A stretch of DNA of 64,000 nt from NCBI GenBank assembly GCA_964405975.1, contig CAYOPW010000003.1, positions 27,458 through 91,457 of the forward strand, read 5' to 3'. Shown here in pieces: positions 19,146 to 26,298 of the stretch. Position 1 is the stretch's first letter; the number at the start of each line of letters is the position of its first letter. Source of the DNA: Hyphomicrobium_A sp964405975. Its GTDB lineage: Bacteria > Pseudomonadota > Alphaproteobacteria > Rhizobiales > Hyphomicrobiaceae. Below the pieces are notes generated by a model that worked only from the letters and a program-made list of their open reading frames with translations, was not told the origin of the DNA and made no database searches. The position numbers and the translations under genes were made by a program.

Positions 19146-19850
19146 ATGTGCGCGTTCCAAAGGATCTGGGGTTCGGCGACGCTTATTGCTGGGCTGCTGG
19201 CAGCAGTGCAGCCAACTATTGCCCAGTCGCTGAAACAAAGATTGTTTGACGCGACAGGTCCGCGCACGCCTATGTACGGCTACAGTCGTATTAACCCGTA
19301 TGGTTCCAGTACAGGGCGCTACGAAGATGATTGGCGTCCAGCGAACACCAGGACTTACCGTACGATGTGCGTGCGATTGTGCGATGGGTTTTATTTCCCC
19401 ATTAGCTTTGGTGTGCGCCGCGAGTCCTTCTATCGCGATAACCGTGCTTGCATGAAGCGTTGCGCGGGCGGGGCGCGACTCTTTTTCTATCCAACCGTGG
19501 GTGGAAGCATTGCGGATATGATTGATTTTTCTGGCCGATCTTATCGCTCGCTCACGACCGCCTACCGTTATCGCAAGTCCCTGGTTTCAGGATGCACGTG
19601 TCAAGCAGAGCCCTGGACCGCGGAAGCAAAGGCACGCCACCTGGACTATGCAGCCAAAGAGGCTGAACAGGATGCTGTAGCTTCACAGGCGAAGAAGCGC
19701 GAAGTCGATCTCGCTACGGCGCTAAATGAAGAACGCAAGCTTAGACCGCGACAATCGTACTGGACGCGCCCGCCACGCTTCAACCACTGGCCGACGCGTC
19801 GCGCTGGCTATAGCGGTTGGTCGCCAAAGCGGTGGCGCCAGCACGACTGA
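19146..19850 (+). CDS. secreted DUF2865 family protein
   Basis: 234 residues from ATG 19146; the frame is open further upstream to 19086. N-terminal hydrophobic signal (about 8-26, ending PTIAQS). The family core has paired cysteines: TMCVRLCDGFYFPIS, ACMKRCAGGARLFFYP and SGCTCQAEPW. A Lys/Glu-rich stretch and a basic Trp/Arg/Pro-rich tail follow. DUF2865 is a Hyphomicrobiales family of unknown function, probably periplasmic or cell-envelope associated. Its stop abuts the stop of thpR on the other strand. Confidence 0.8.
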   Translation: MCAFQRIWGSATLIAGLLAAVQPTIAQSLKQRLFDATGPRTPMYGYSRINPYGSSTGRYEDDWRPANTRTYRTMCVRLCDGFYFPISFGVRRESFYRDNRACMKRCAGGARLFFYPTVGGSIADMIDFSGRSYRSLTTAYRYRKSLVSGCTCQAEPWTAEAKARHLDYAAKEAEQDAVASQAKKREVDLATALNEERKLRPRQSYWTRPPRFNHWPTRRAGYSGWSPKRWRQHD

Positions 19851-20426
19851 CTACCAGCCGCCTCCTGAGTCTTGAAAGTCTGCAAATTCCCCGCCTTTCA
19901 GCGGAAAGGCCTCTTCGACCACGTAGGGGCCGCCGCCAGTTTTTGGTCGCGAGGAATAGAGTACAAAGCGATTGACGAAGAAGGGTAGCGAACGAAAAGC
20001 TCCGATGCGGCCCAACAATCGCGCAACCGCAGCAGAGCTGGTGTGCTTCAATCGTGCGATCGTGACATGCGCCTTAAACGACCGGCTCTCTGGTGCCAAT
20101 CCGGCCAAGCGTGCGACGCGTTCGTTGGCGCGCGCTAGCGCATCGAGCTCTGGCCCGGCTTCCACGCCGGCCCAAATCGATCTGGGGTCTTTGCCGCCAA
20201 AGACCCCAACCCCTGCTAGGCGTGCCTCAAAAGCGTTCACGTCAATACCTGCGAGGTGGTCAGCAAACTCCGCTGCGCACGTATTGTCGATGTCGCCGGC
20301 AAAGCGAAGTGTGATGTGAAGAATCTCTGACTCGAGCCACTTCACGCCCGGCAAAGGCTGACGCAAGCGCGCTAGCTGTTCGCGCTGCTCAATGGGGATT
20401 TCAATGCCGGTAAAAAGCCGGGGCAT
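19851..20426 (-). CDS. thpR: RNA 2',3'-cyclic phosphodiesterase (2'-5' RNA ligase family)
   Basis: 191 residues. The two HxTx catalytic motifs are present: HITLRFAGD near residue 57 and HVTIARLK near residue 135, both needed for 2H phosphoesterase activity. The N-terminus PRLFTGIEIP is typical. The family hydrolyses 2',3'-cyclic phosphates and can reversibly join 2'-5' tRNA ends. It starts 12 bp after the arylesterase stop on the same strand, suggesting co-transcription. Confidence 0.9.
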   Translation of the reverse strand: MPRLFTGIEIPIEQREQLARLRQPLPGVKWLESEILHITLRFAGDIDNTCAAEFADHLAGIDVNAFEARLAGVGVFGGKDPRSIWAGVEAGPELDALARANERVARLAGLAPESRSFKAHVTIARLKHTSSAAVARLLGRIGAFRSLPFFVNRFVLYSSRPKTGGGPYVVEEAFPLKGGEFADFQDSGGGW

Positions 20427-20438
20427 GGGTATCGCCTG

Positions 20439-21143
20439 TTAGCTTTTAGAGGCAGAGGCACGCTGGGTCGAAGCCCTATCGATCAGCTCCTCGACTGAAG
20501 GTACGATTCGCTTGATGATTTCTGAGATGCCTTTGGAATTCGGGTGAAGTCCATCGTTTTGGTTCAGTTTGGGGTCGAGCACCACGCCGTCAAGGAAGAA
20601 TGGATAGAAGACAAGCCCGTACTCATCAGCCAGATCGGGGAAAATAGAATCGAAAGCTTTCGAATAGGTCTCGCCCCAGTTAGCCGGCGCGCGAATGCCG
20701 GCCAGCAGTATGGAAATGTTGCGCTCCTTGAGGCTATCGATAATTTTCTCCAAATTCGCACGCGTTTCCTTTGGGTCGATGCCGCGTAGTGCATCGTTTC
20801 CTCCGAACTCTAAAATGACGGCATCCGTGCCATCCGGCACTGCCCAGGCAATCCGCTCAAGGCCCGCTGCTGTCGTATCGCCCGACACGCCAGCATTGAC
20901 GACGACCACGTCGTGGCTCCGCGCCTTGAGCACCTTTTGTAGTTGCGCGGGAAAAGAATGGCGTGGTTTGAGCCCGAAACCAGCCGTCAGACTGTCGCCA
21001 AATGCCACAATCCGGATGGGTTTGGCGGGCTCTGCCTGAGCAATGGGCACGTTGACAAGACCCAAGCTTGCATTGACGCCGGCCAAAAGAACCACCACTT
21101 GTGCAAGTCTGTGCCAGTTGCGTCTTGCGTTCACTGCCTTCAT
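20439..21143 (-). CDS. tesA: SGNH-hydrolase arylesterase / acyl-CoA thioesterase I type
   Basis: 234 residues with a signal peptide (about 1-37, ending PIAQAE), so periplasmic. SGNH blocks: FGDSLTAGF with the nucleophile Ser, the block-II Gly in NAGVSGDTT, EFGGNDALRG, and DGLHPN with the catalytic Asp-His pair. The divergent neighbour is a YbbA/YbbP-type ABC exporter, the same arrangement as tesA-ybbA-ybbP in E. coli. Substrate breadth (esters, thioesters, lysophospholipids) is a family property, not shown here. Confidence 0.92.
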   Translation of the reverse strand: MKAVNARRNWHRLAQVVVLLAGVNASLGLVNVPIAQAEPAKPIRIVAFGDSLTAGFGLKPRHSFPAQLQKVLKARSHDVVVVNAGVSGDTTAAGLERIAWAVPDGTDAVILEFGGNDALRGIDPKETRANLEKIIDSLKERNISILLAGIRAPANWGETYSKAFDSIFPDLADEYGLVFYPFFLDGVVLDPKLNQNDGLHPNSKGISEIIKRIVPSVEELIDRASTQRASASKS

Positions 21144-21242
21144 CTTTCCGCCTCAACGATCATCCAATCCGATCATCAGGTAGAAGCGCGGTCAACGTGA
21201 GGCAAGTCCTCGCCCACCGCAAGTAGCGGAGCCTTATCACCC

Positions 21243-21938
21243 GTGTCCCAGCCGATCGTCGCCCTAGATGACGTGAGCTTAACACTGACGAGTCGAGCCG
21301 GCCCCGTCGAGATATTGCGTGACGTGAGCCTTCACGTCGAGGGGGGGCAGTCGTTGGCAATCGTCGGTCCGTCTGGCTCAGGCAAGACTTCGCTTCTCAT
21401 GGTGGTGGCGGGTCTGGAGCGCGTATCGAGTGGCGGTGTACGCGTTGCGGGACATGATCTCACCGCTCTCGACGAGGATAAACTTGCACTGGCGCGCGGT
21501 GCCGACATTGGCATCGTTTTCCAGTCGTTCCATCTCGTACCGACCATGACGGCGTTGGAAAACGTGGCGCTGCCGCTGGAATTCGCCGGTACGTCGAACG
21601 CATTCGAGATTGCGCGCGCATTGCTCGATGAGGTTGGCCTCGCCCCGCGCGTCGATCATTTCCCGGCGCAGCTTTCTGGCGGCGAGCAACAGCGCGTTGC
21701 CATCGCGCGCGCGTTGAGCAGGCAGCCGAAGTTGATCCTCGCCGATGAGCCAACGGGCAATCTCGATAGCCAGACAGGAAAGCACGTCGTCGACTTGTTG
21801 TTTGGCCTGCAACGTCGCCGCGATGCAACGCTGATGCTGGTGACGCATGATCTGCGTGTGGCCGCAGCCTGCGGACGAACAATCCACATGGCGGACGGCC
21901 GCATAAATAATGAAACCGAGGCCCGCGCAGCGTCATGA
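21243..21938 (+). CDS. ABC transporter ATP-binding protein, YbbA/LolD type
   Basis: 231 residues. Walker A GPSGSGKTS, Q-loop region VFQSFHLVPTMTALENV, signature LSGGEQQRVAIARAL, Walker B LILADEPTGNLD, H-loop VTHD. The MacB/LolD subfamily is recognised by the ADEPTGNLD run and the FHLVPTMTA stretch. Start GTG 21243. The stop overlaps the permease start (ATGA). It likely powers extraction or export of a lipid or envelope molecule with the FtsX-type permease next door. Confidence 0.93.
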   Translation: MSQPIVALDDVSLTLTSRAGPVEILRDVSLHVEGGQSLAIVGPSGSGKTSLLMVVAGLERVSSGGVRVAGHDLTALDEDKLALARGADIGIVFQSFHLVPTMTALENVALPLEFAGTSNAFEIARALLDEVGLAPRVDHFPAQLSGGEQQRVAIARALSRQPKLILADEPTGNLDSQTGKHVVDLLFGLQRRRDATLMLVTHDLRVAAACGRTIHMADGRINNETEARAAS

Positions 21939-24508
21939 CGGCAGAAGCGCTCTCTCCAACCCCTGACGTTCAAGAGTGGCGGCTTCCGCGCCTATTGGGA
22001 ATTGCAGCGCGTGAACTGCGCAGTGGACTCTCGGGCTTTCGTATTTTTATCGCTTGTGTAGCGCTTGGCGTCACGGTGATCACCGGCGTTGGAGCAGTTT
22101 CCGACGCCTTGCGCGCGGGCTTCGAGCGTCAAGGAGAAGCGATCTTAGGTGGCGACGCGACGTTATCGCGTATGCATGTGCGTTCCAAAGGAGCAGAGCG
22201 CGCGGCACTTTCAAACCTTGGCACGTTAAGCGAAACCGCCACCATGCGTACAATGGCGCGCCGGACAGACGGCTCTGATCAGGCACTAGCCGAGCTAAAG
22301 ATCGTGGACGCCAACTATCCCCTCGTTGGCGCGGTGGAGCTGGGCAATGCCGTTCCATTGCAAGAGGCCCTGCGCCGTGGCGCGATCGTCGACCCCATTC
22401 TTCTCGAACGCCTCGGACTCAACGTCGGCGACTATATGAAGCTTGGAGCCAAGAAGGTTGAGATTAGCGGGACCATCAAATCGGAACCAGATGGCATTGC
22501 CGACCGGCTGACGTACGGGCCGCGCGTCTTAGTTTCGCTTGAGACGTTGGAGAAGACCGGTCTCGTCAGGCCCGGGACACTTATTCGTTGGCGATATGCG
22601 CTGAAGCTCGACCCTGACCGGTCTGCGACCGTAGAAAAATTGCTGGCGCTGCGCGAGCGAATTGGTTCTGATCTGCCCGAGTCGGGATTCACGATTCGCG
22701 ATCGCCGCGACCCGTCGCCGCAAGTCAGCCAGGTGTTGGAGCGCTTGCGTCAGTTTTTGACGCTTATTGGTCTTACAGCGCTGCTCGTCGGCGGCGTTGG
22801 GGTCGCCAATGCAGTCGCCACCTTTATTGATAAGCGCCGCAAGGTGATTGCGACGATGAAGAGCATCGGTGCGACGAGCCGCATGGTTCTCGTTGTCTTT
22901 CTTGCGCAGATCGCCCTGGTTACCGTGATCGGGATCGCCGTCGGTTTATTGCTCGGAATCCTGCTGCCGATTGTCTTGAATGCGCTCTACGGCGACATCG
23001 TGCCGATCCAGGCCGAGATCACCGTTTCGGCTTTGAGTATTTTGTCTGCCGCGGTCTACGGCTTCGCCGTGGCCATGCTCTTTACCGTTTGGCCGCTCGG
23101 CAGCGTTGAGCGCGTGAGCGCCAGCGTCCTTTTTCGCGACGAAGTTGCGCCGGAACGCACATGGCCGCGCGCTTGGGTCGTTGGCGCCACGATCGCGTTG
23201 GCCTTGGCGCTCGTCGCATTTGCCCTCGCCACGTCCGACTCGAAGCGCATTGCGCTCTATTTCTGCGGTGGCCTTGTCGTAATGTTCGCCGTGTTTATTG
23301 CCCTGGGCACTGCCGTAACGTGGGTTGCGCGGCGCGTTCCCCGCCCGCGCCTGCCAGAGCTTTCACTTGCTATCGGCAATCTTGGGGCGCCGGGGGGACT
23401 GACGCGCTCGGTCGTGCTGTCGCTGGGCGCCGGCTTGTCACTGCTCGTTGCGGTCGCACTTGCGGACGCTTCGCTTGTTAAAGAATTGCGTGAACGTCTG
23501 CCCGTCCGGTCTCCCGACTATTTTGTGCTCGATATTCCCAAGGCTGAATATCCAGCGATTACCGCGCTCGTTCAGGGCGAGGTTCCCGGCACCGTCGTTG
23601 AGGACGCCCCGATGCTGCGCGGCCGGCTTGTTCGCCTGAACGGAACGCCGGTCGAACAAATCAAAGCCCCGCCCGAGGCGCAGTGGGTGCTGAACGGCGA
23701 CCGCGGCCTGTCCTATTCCGACACCGTGCCCGAAGGTTCGAAAGTCAAGGCCGGGGAATGGTGGGAGGCCGATTATGCCGGCCAGCCGCTCGTGTCGTTT
23801 GAGGTTGAGCTTGCACAGAAGCTCGGTCTGAAACTCGGTGATACGGTGACGGTCAACATCCTCGGCCGCAACGTTACGGCACGCATCGCAAACTTGCGCG
23901 AGGTAAAGTGGGAAAGCCTTGCCATCAACTTCGTGATGGTGTTCTCACCCAACACACTAAAAGGCGCGCCGCACAATCTTCTCGCAACAATTTCGCTTCC
24001 GCCGGGCACACCTATGGTCACCGAAGCCCAGGTTGTTCGCACCTTGGGGCGTGCCTACCCTTCGGTTACCGCAATTCGCGTCAGGGACGTGCTGGATGCC
24101 TTCAACGCTGTTTTCACGAAGGTAATGACAGCAATCCGCGTTGCGGGCAGCGTGACACTCCTCGCCGGCGCCTTGGTGCTCGCTGGTGCGCTTGCGACCG
24201 CGCAGCGCCGCCGCATCCTGGAGGCAGTGATCTTGAAGACGCTCGGCGCTACACGACGGCGTATCCTCACCTCGCATGTGCTGGAGTATGTGCTGCTTGC
24301 CGCCGTGACGGCCTTGTTTGCCGTGGCACTAGGGTCAATCGCGGCGTGGATTGCCGTCACGGAGGTGATGAAAATCCCGTTTAGCTTCTCGCTCTCTGCC
24401 GTCGCCTTGGCGCTCTTGCTTTCGACGGGGCTGGTGCTGCTATTTGGCGGCGCAGGGACGTGGGCGGTGCTGCGCGCACCGGCTGTGCCCTTCCTGCGGT
24501 CTGAGTGA
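21935..24508 (+). CDS. FtsX/YbbP-type ABC transporter permease
   Basis: 857 residues, the large two-module YbbP architecture. A membrane segment near 35 is followed by a periplasmic domain, then a block of membrane helices about 270-420 with a first FtsX core (VANAVATFIDKRRKVIATMKSIG) and further helices about 420-530. A second periplasmic domain and a C-terminal FtsX core (AQRRRILEAVILKTLGATRR) with three helices complete the protein. Such permeases work by mechanotransmission rather than classic transport. Translationally coupled to the ATPase, with the divergent arylesterase possibly acting on the extracted lipid. Confidence 0.92.
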   Translation: MTAEALSPTPDVQEWRLPRLLGIAARELRSGLSGFRIFIACVALGVTVITGVGAVSDALRAGFERQGEAILGGDATLSRMHVRSKGAERAALSNLGTLSETATMRTMARRTDGSDQALAELKIVDANYPLVGAVELGNAVPLQEALRRGAIVDPILLERLGLNVGDYMKLGAKKVEISGTIKSEPDGIADRLTYGPRVLVSLETLEKTGLVRPGTLIRWRYALKLDPDRSATVEKLLALRERIGSDLPESGFTIRDRRDPSPQVSQVLERLRQFLTLIGLTALLVGGVGVANAVATFIDKRRKVIATMKSIGATSRMVLVVFLAQIALVTVIGIAVGLLLGILLPIVLNALYGDIVPIQAEITVSALSILSAAVYGFAVAMLFTVWPLGSVERVSASVLFRDEVAPERTWPRAWVVGATIALALALVAFALATSDSKRIALYFCGGLVVMFAVFIALGTAVTWVARRVPRPRLPELSLAIGNLGAPGGLTRSVVLSLGAGLSLLVAVALADASLVKELRERLPVRSPDYFVLDIPKAEYPAITALVQGEVPGTVVEDAPMLRGRLVRLNGTPVEQIKAPPEAQWVLNGDRGLSYSDTVPEGSKVKAGEWWEADYAGQPLVSFEVELAQKLGLKLGDTVTVNILGRNVTARIANLREVKWESLAINFVMVFSPNTLKGAPHNLLATISLPPGTPMVTEAQVVRTLGRAYPSVTAIRVRDVLDAFNAVFTKVMTAIRVAGSVTLLAGALVLAGALATAQRRRILEAVILKTLGATRRRILTSHVLEYVLLAAVTALFAVALGSIAAWIAVTEVMKIPFSFSLSAVALALLLSTGLVLLFGGAGTWAVLRAPAVPFLRSE

Positions 24509-24579
24509 TGGAAGGTTAAGAAGCCGCCGAATCGGGCCCCAGAATGTCTGTATTACAGGCAAAATCAGGGGTTGCACGT

Positions 24580-24609
24580 CTTGAAAGGGACGCACTGGCA
24601 GCGCATATT
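24580..24609 (+). promoter_or_regulatory. candidate heat-shock-like promoter of the Bax-inhibitor-1 gene
   Basis: CTTGAA/TTGAAA at 24580-24586 is followed, about 17 bases on, by CATATT at 24604-24609. The CTTGAA -35 and GCGCATATT region resemble RpoH-type promoters as well as a weak housekeeping promoter. Start would be near 24616, some 40 bases before the gene. Pattern reading only. Confidence 0.35.
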
Positions 24610-24656
24610 CTTCTCATGATTTGGCAATTCTCGCCGGACCAATAAGGGAAGGACCC

Positions 24657-25400
24657 ATGGCTCAGCTCGACAACAGATACGCGCAATCTGGAACCGCCGC
24701 CCGTGCAGGTGCAGCGGTCGATGAAGGGCTGCGCTCATACATGCTCGGCGTCTACAACTACATGGCGGCAGGCGTGGCGCTGACCGGCATCGTCGCTTAC
24801 CTTACCTACACAATGGCCGTCAGCAATGGCGCGCTGACGCCGTTCGGACAGATGCTTTACACTTCACCGCTGAAATGGGTCGTCATGCTGGCGCCGCTTG
24901 GCTTCGTGCTCTTCCTGTCGTTCCGCGTTCAGAAGATGAGCGTAGGTGCTGCCCAGATCTCATTCTGGCTGTTTGCCGCCGTGATGGGCCTGTCGCTCTC
25001 GTCGATCTTCCTGATCTTCACCGGCCAGTCGATTACGCAGATCTTTTTCGTCACAGCGGCGGCCTTCGGCGGCCTAAGCTTGTGGGGCTATACGACCAAG
25101 AAGGACCTCTCCGGCTGGGGCTCATTCTTGATCATGGGTGTGGTCGGCATCATCATCGCCGCGCTCGTGAATCTGTTCTTGCAGTCGGGCGCTCTGCAAT
25201 TCGCCATTTCCGTAATTGGCGTTCTGGTCTTCGCCGGCCTCACCGCCTACGACACGCAGCGGATCAAGGATGGCTACCTGTTGGTTCGCAACGATGCGAC
25301 GATGGTTGCAAAGAGTGCCATTATGGGGGCGTTGAGCCTCTACCTCGACTTCATCAACATGTTCTTGTTCTTGCTGCAGCTGTTCGGCAACCGCCAGTAG
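24657..25400 (+). CDS. Bax inhibitor-1 / YccA-YbhL family membrane protein
   Basis: 247 residues with about seven hydrophobic segments and the family end SLYLDFINMFLFLLQLFG, plus ISVIGVLVFAGLTAYDTQRIK with the conserved Asp. Start ATG 24657 has GGAAGGA just upstream; an upstream in-frame start at 24621 does not. E. coli YccA modulates the FtsH protease, and other members conduct Ca2+/H+; neither is shown for this protein. A strong hairpin terminator follows at 25430. Confidence 0.93.
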   Translation: MAQLDNRYAQSGTAARAGAAVDEGLRSYMLGVYNYMAAGVALTGIVAYLTYTMAVSNGALTPFGQMLYTSPLKWVVMLAPLGFVLFLSFRVQKMSVGAAQISFWLFAAVMGLSLSSIFLIFTGQSITQIFFVTAAAFGGLSLWGYTTKKDLSGWGSFLIMGVVGIIIAALVNLFLQSGALQFAISVIGVLVFAGLTAYDTQRIKDGYLLVRNDATMVAKSAIMGALSLYLDFINMFLFLLQLFGNRQ

Positions 25401-25429
25401 CCGCTCAACATCGAGGCCTGAATTTTTGC

Positions 25430-25457
25430 AAAGAGCCCCGCTTAGGCGGGGCTCTTT
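25430..25457. terminator. bidirectional intrinsic terminator
   Basis: Perfect 12-bp inverted repeat AAAGAGCCCCGC-TTAG-GCGGGGCTCTTT with T/A-rich flanks on both sides. It separates the convergent Bax-inhibitor-1 and DUF2794 genes and can serve both. Confidence 0.88.
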
Positions 25458-25477
25458 AGCATTGTGGAGTTGAGTGT

Positions 25478-25858
25478 CTAAACCGCGACGAGGCGTATGC
25501 GATCTTCCAGAACGCGCAGAACGCGGCCCAAATCATGGCCCCGTTTCAAGATCAAGCCTGCCGGCGCAACCACGCTATAGGTGCCCTGTTTGCGCGCGAG
25601 CCGGGGGCATTTTTCGATTCGGTAGAGAGGGTACTCGCTCGAACGCCGAAAAACGGAAAATACCGCCTTGTCCCGGCCGACGTCGATGGCGTAGTCACGC
25701 CACTCGCCCGCTGCGACCTTACGGCCGTAAACGGCAAGAATAGTGCTCAATTCGTGCCGATCGAATGCTGCGAAGGGCCCTATATCCGGCCCGACCCCTT
25801 TGAGTGGAAACCTGCCCGCCCGACGCGGGCTCAAAACTATGGGCTCCGATTCGCTCAA
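25478..25858 (-). CDS. DUF2794 family protein
   Basis: 126 residues. Recognised by the alphaproteobacterial DUF2794 core: FDRHELSTILAVYGRKVAAG, WRDYAIDVGRDKAVFSVFRR and LYRIEKCPRLARKQGTYSVV. No signal peptide or membrane segment, so probably cytoplasmic. Function unknown. Start is TTG 25858 with a strong AAGGAGG six bases upstream; no nearby ATG fits as well. Divergent from the RNA gene and peptidase to its right. Confidence 0.88.
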   Translation of the reverse strand: MSESEPIVLSPRRAGRFPLKGVGPDIGPFAAFDRHELSTILAVYGRKVAAGEWRDYAIDVGRDKAVFSVFRRSSEYPLYRIEKCPRLARKQGTYSVVAPAGLILKRGHDLGRVLRVLEDRIRLVAV

Positions 25859-26045
25859 GGGCGCCTCCTTGTCATTATCTGATTATGATCGCGCTGGGCG
25901 GCGTTAATTTCAAGGGGCTGGTGACCACGATCGTCTGCTGCGGTGCGCAACTGCCGCACCTAACGGGCAGTGGGGGCACGGAAATTCCCCGACTTGGCCT
26001 GATTGAGGACCCGCCCTGGTCAATGAACTGCCTCAAAGCGCTGCG

Positions 26046-26051
26046 TATTAT
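26046..26051 (+). promoter_or_regulatory. -10 element (TATTAT) of the RNA gene
   Basis: TATTAT matches the -10 consensus in five of six bases and sits 8 bases before the predicted RNA 5' stem (26059). The -35 region (near 26022-26028) is poor, so an activator or an alternative sigma factor may be needed. Confidence 0.4.
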
Positions 26052-26058
26052 TCGTTGT

Positions 26059-26215
26059 TGCCTCTTGGCCCGGTCCTGAAAGAGAGGCCCTGGATTCTCA
26101 GCCCCCCAGCCCCCAGGGCGTCTTCGACGGACCGGGCCACATTAGGCAGCTACCCAAATGCACCTCGCTCTCAGGAGCGCCTGTAAGGACCGGTTTGTAA
26201 CCGGTCCAATTTTTT
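26059..26215 (+). ncRNA. candidate structured small RNA of unknown family, about 157 nt
   Basis: Nested perfect pairings: TGCCT (26059-26063) with AGGCA (26144-26148); GGCCCGGTCC (26067-26076) with GGACCGGGCC (26129-26138); GCCCTGG (26087-26093) with CCAGGGC (26113-26119), closing a C-rich loop (GCCCCCCAGCCC). A second hairpin CGCTC-TCAG-GAGCG lies at 26166-26179, then a textbook intrinsic terminator at 26187-26215. A TATTAT box lies 8 bases before the first stem. I compared it mentally with 6S, tmRNA, RNase P and SRP RNA; none of their core motifs is present. The C-rich loop could pair with G-rich ribosome-binding sites, as in some trans-acting sRNAs; this is inference. Confidence 0.6.
26187..26215 (+). 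terminator. intrinsic terminator of the RNA gene
   Basis: GGACCGGTT-TGT-AACCGGTCC, a perfect 9-bp stem with 3-nt loop, followed by AAT6. It can only terminate rightward transcription. No protein gene lies upstream on this strand for over 600 bp, which is the main reason to call an RNA gene. Confidence 0.88.
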
Positions 26216-26298
26216 GCCCTTCGCGCTTGCGGCATCGCGGCAAATGTCTATTCCGATGGCACGTCAGATTTCAGCTTTCCTAGAGGACCAAGCATCCG

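Larger units (their letters stand above)
25859..26298. other. intergenic region (440 bp) with no protein gene; holds a structured RNA
   Basis: No convincing coding frame. The left part (25859-26040) has hairpins such as GGTGCG-CAACTGC-CGCACC but no evident function. The right part carries an RNA gene candidate at 26059-26215. The last 80 bp precede the peptidase. Confidence 0.6.

Noticed and set aside
24509..24656. ybhL-leader RNA motif of Rhizobiales upstream of the Bax-inhibitor-1 gene
   Set aside because: The gene family and clade fit, but I cannot recall the motif consensus well enough to match it, and a promoter-like pair seems to lie inside the region. A covariance search would decide.
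26059..26215. Assignment of the structured RNA to 6S, tmRNA, RNase P or SRP RNA
   Set aside because: No long open-bulge hairpin of 6S, no T-arm or tag codons of tmRNA, no GAGGAAAGTCCGGGC of RNase P, no GGAAG apical loop of SRP RNA. Left as unassigned.
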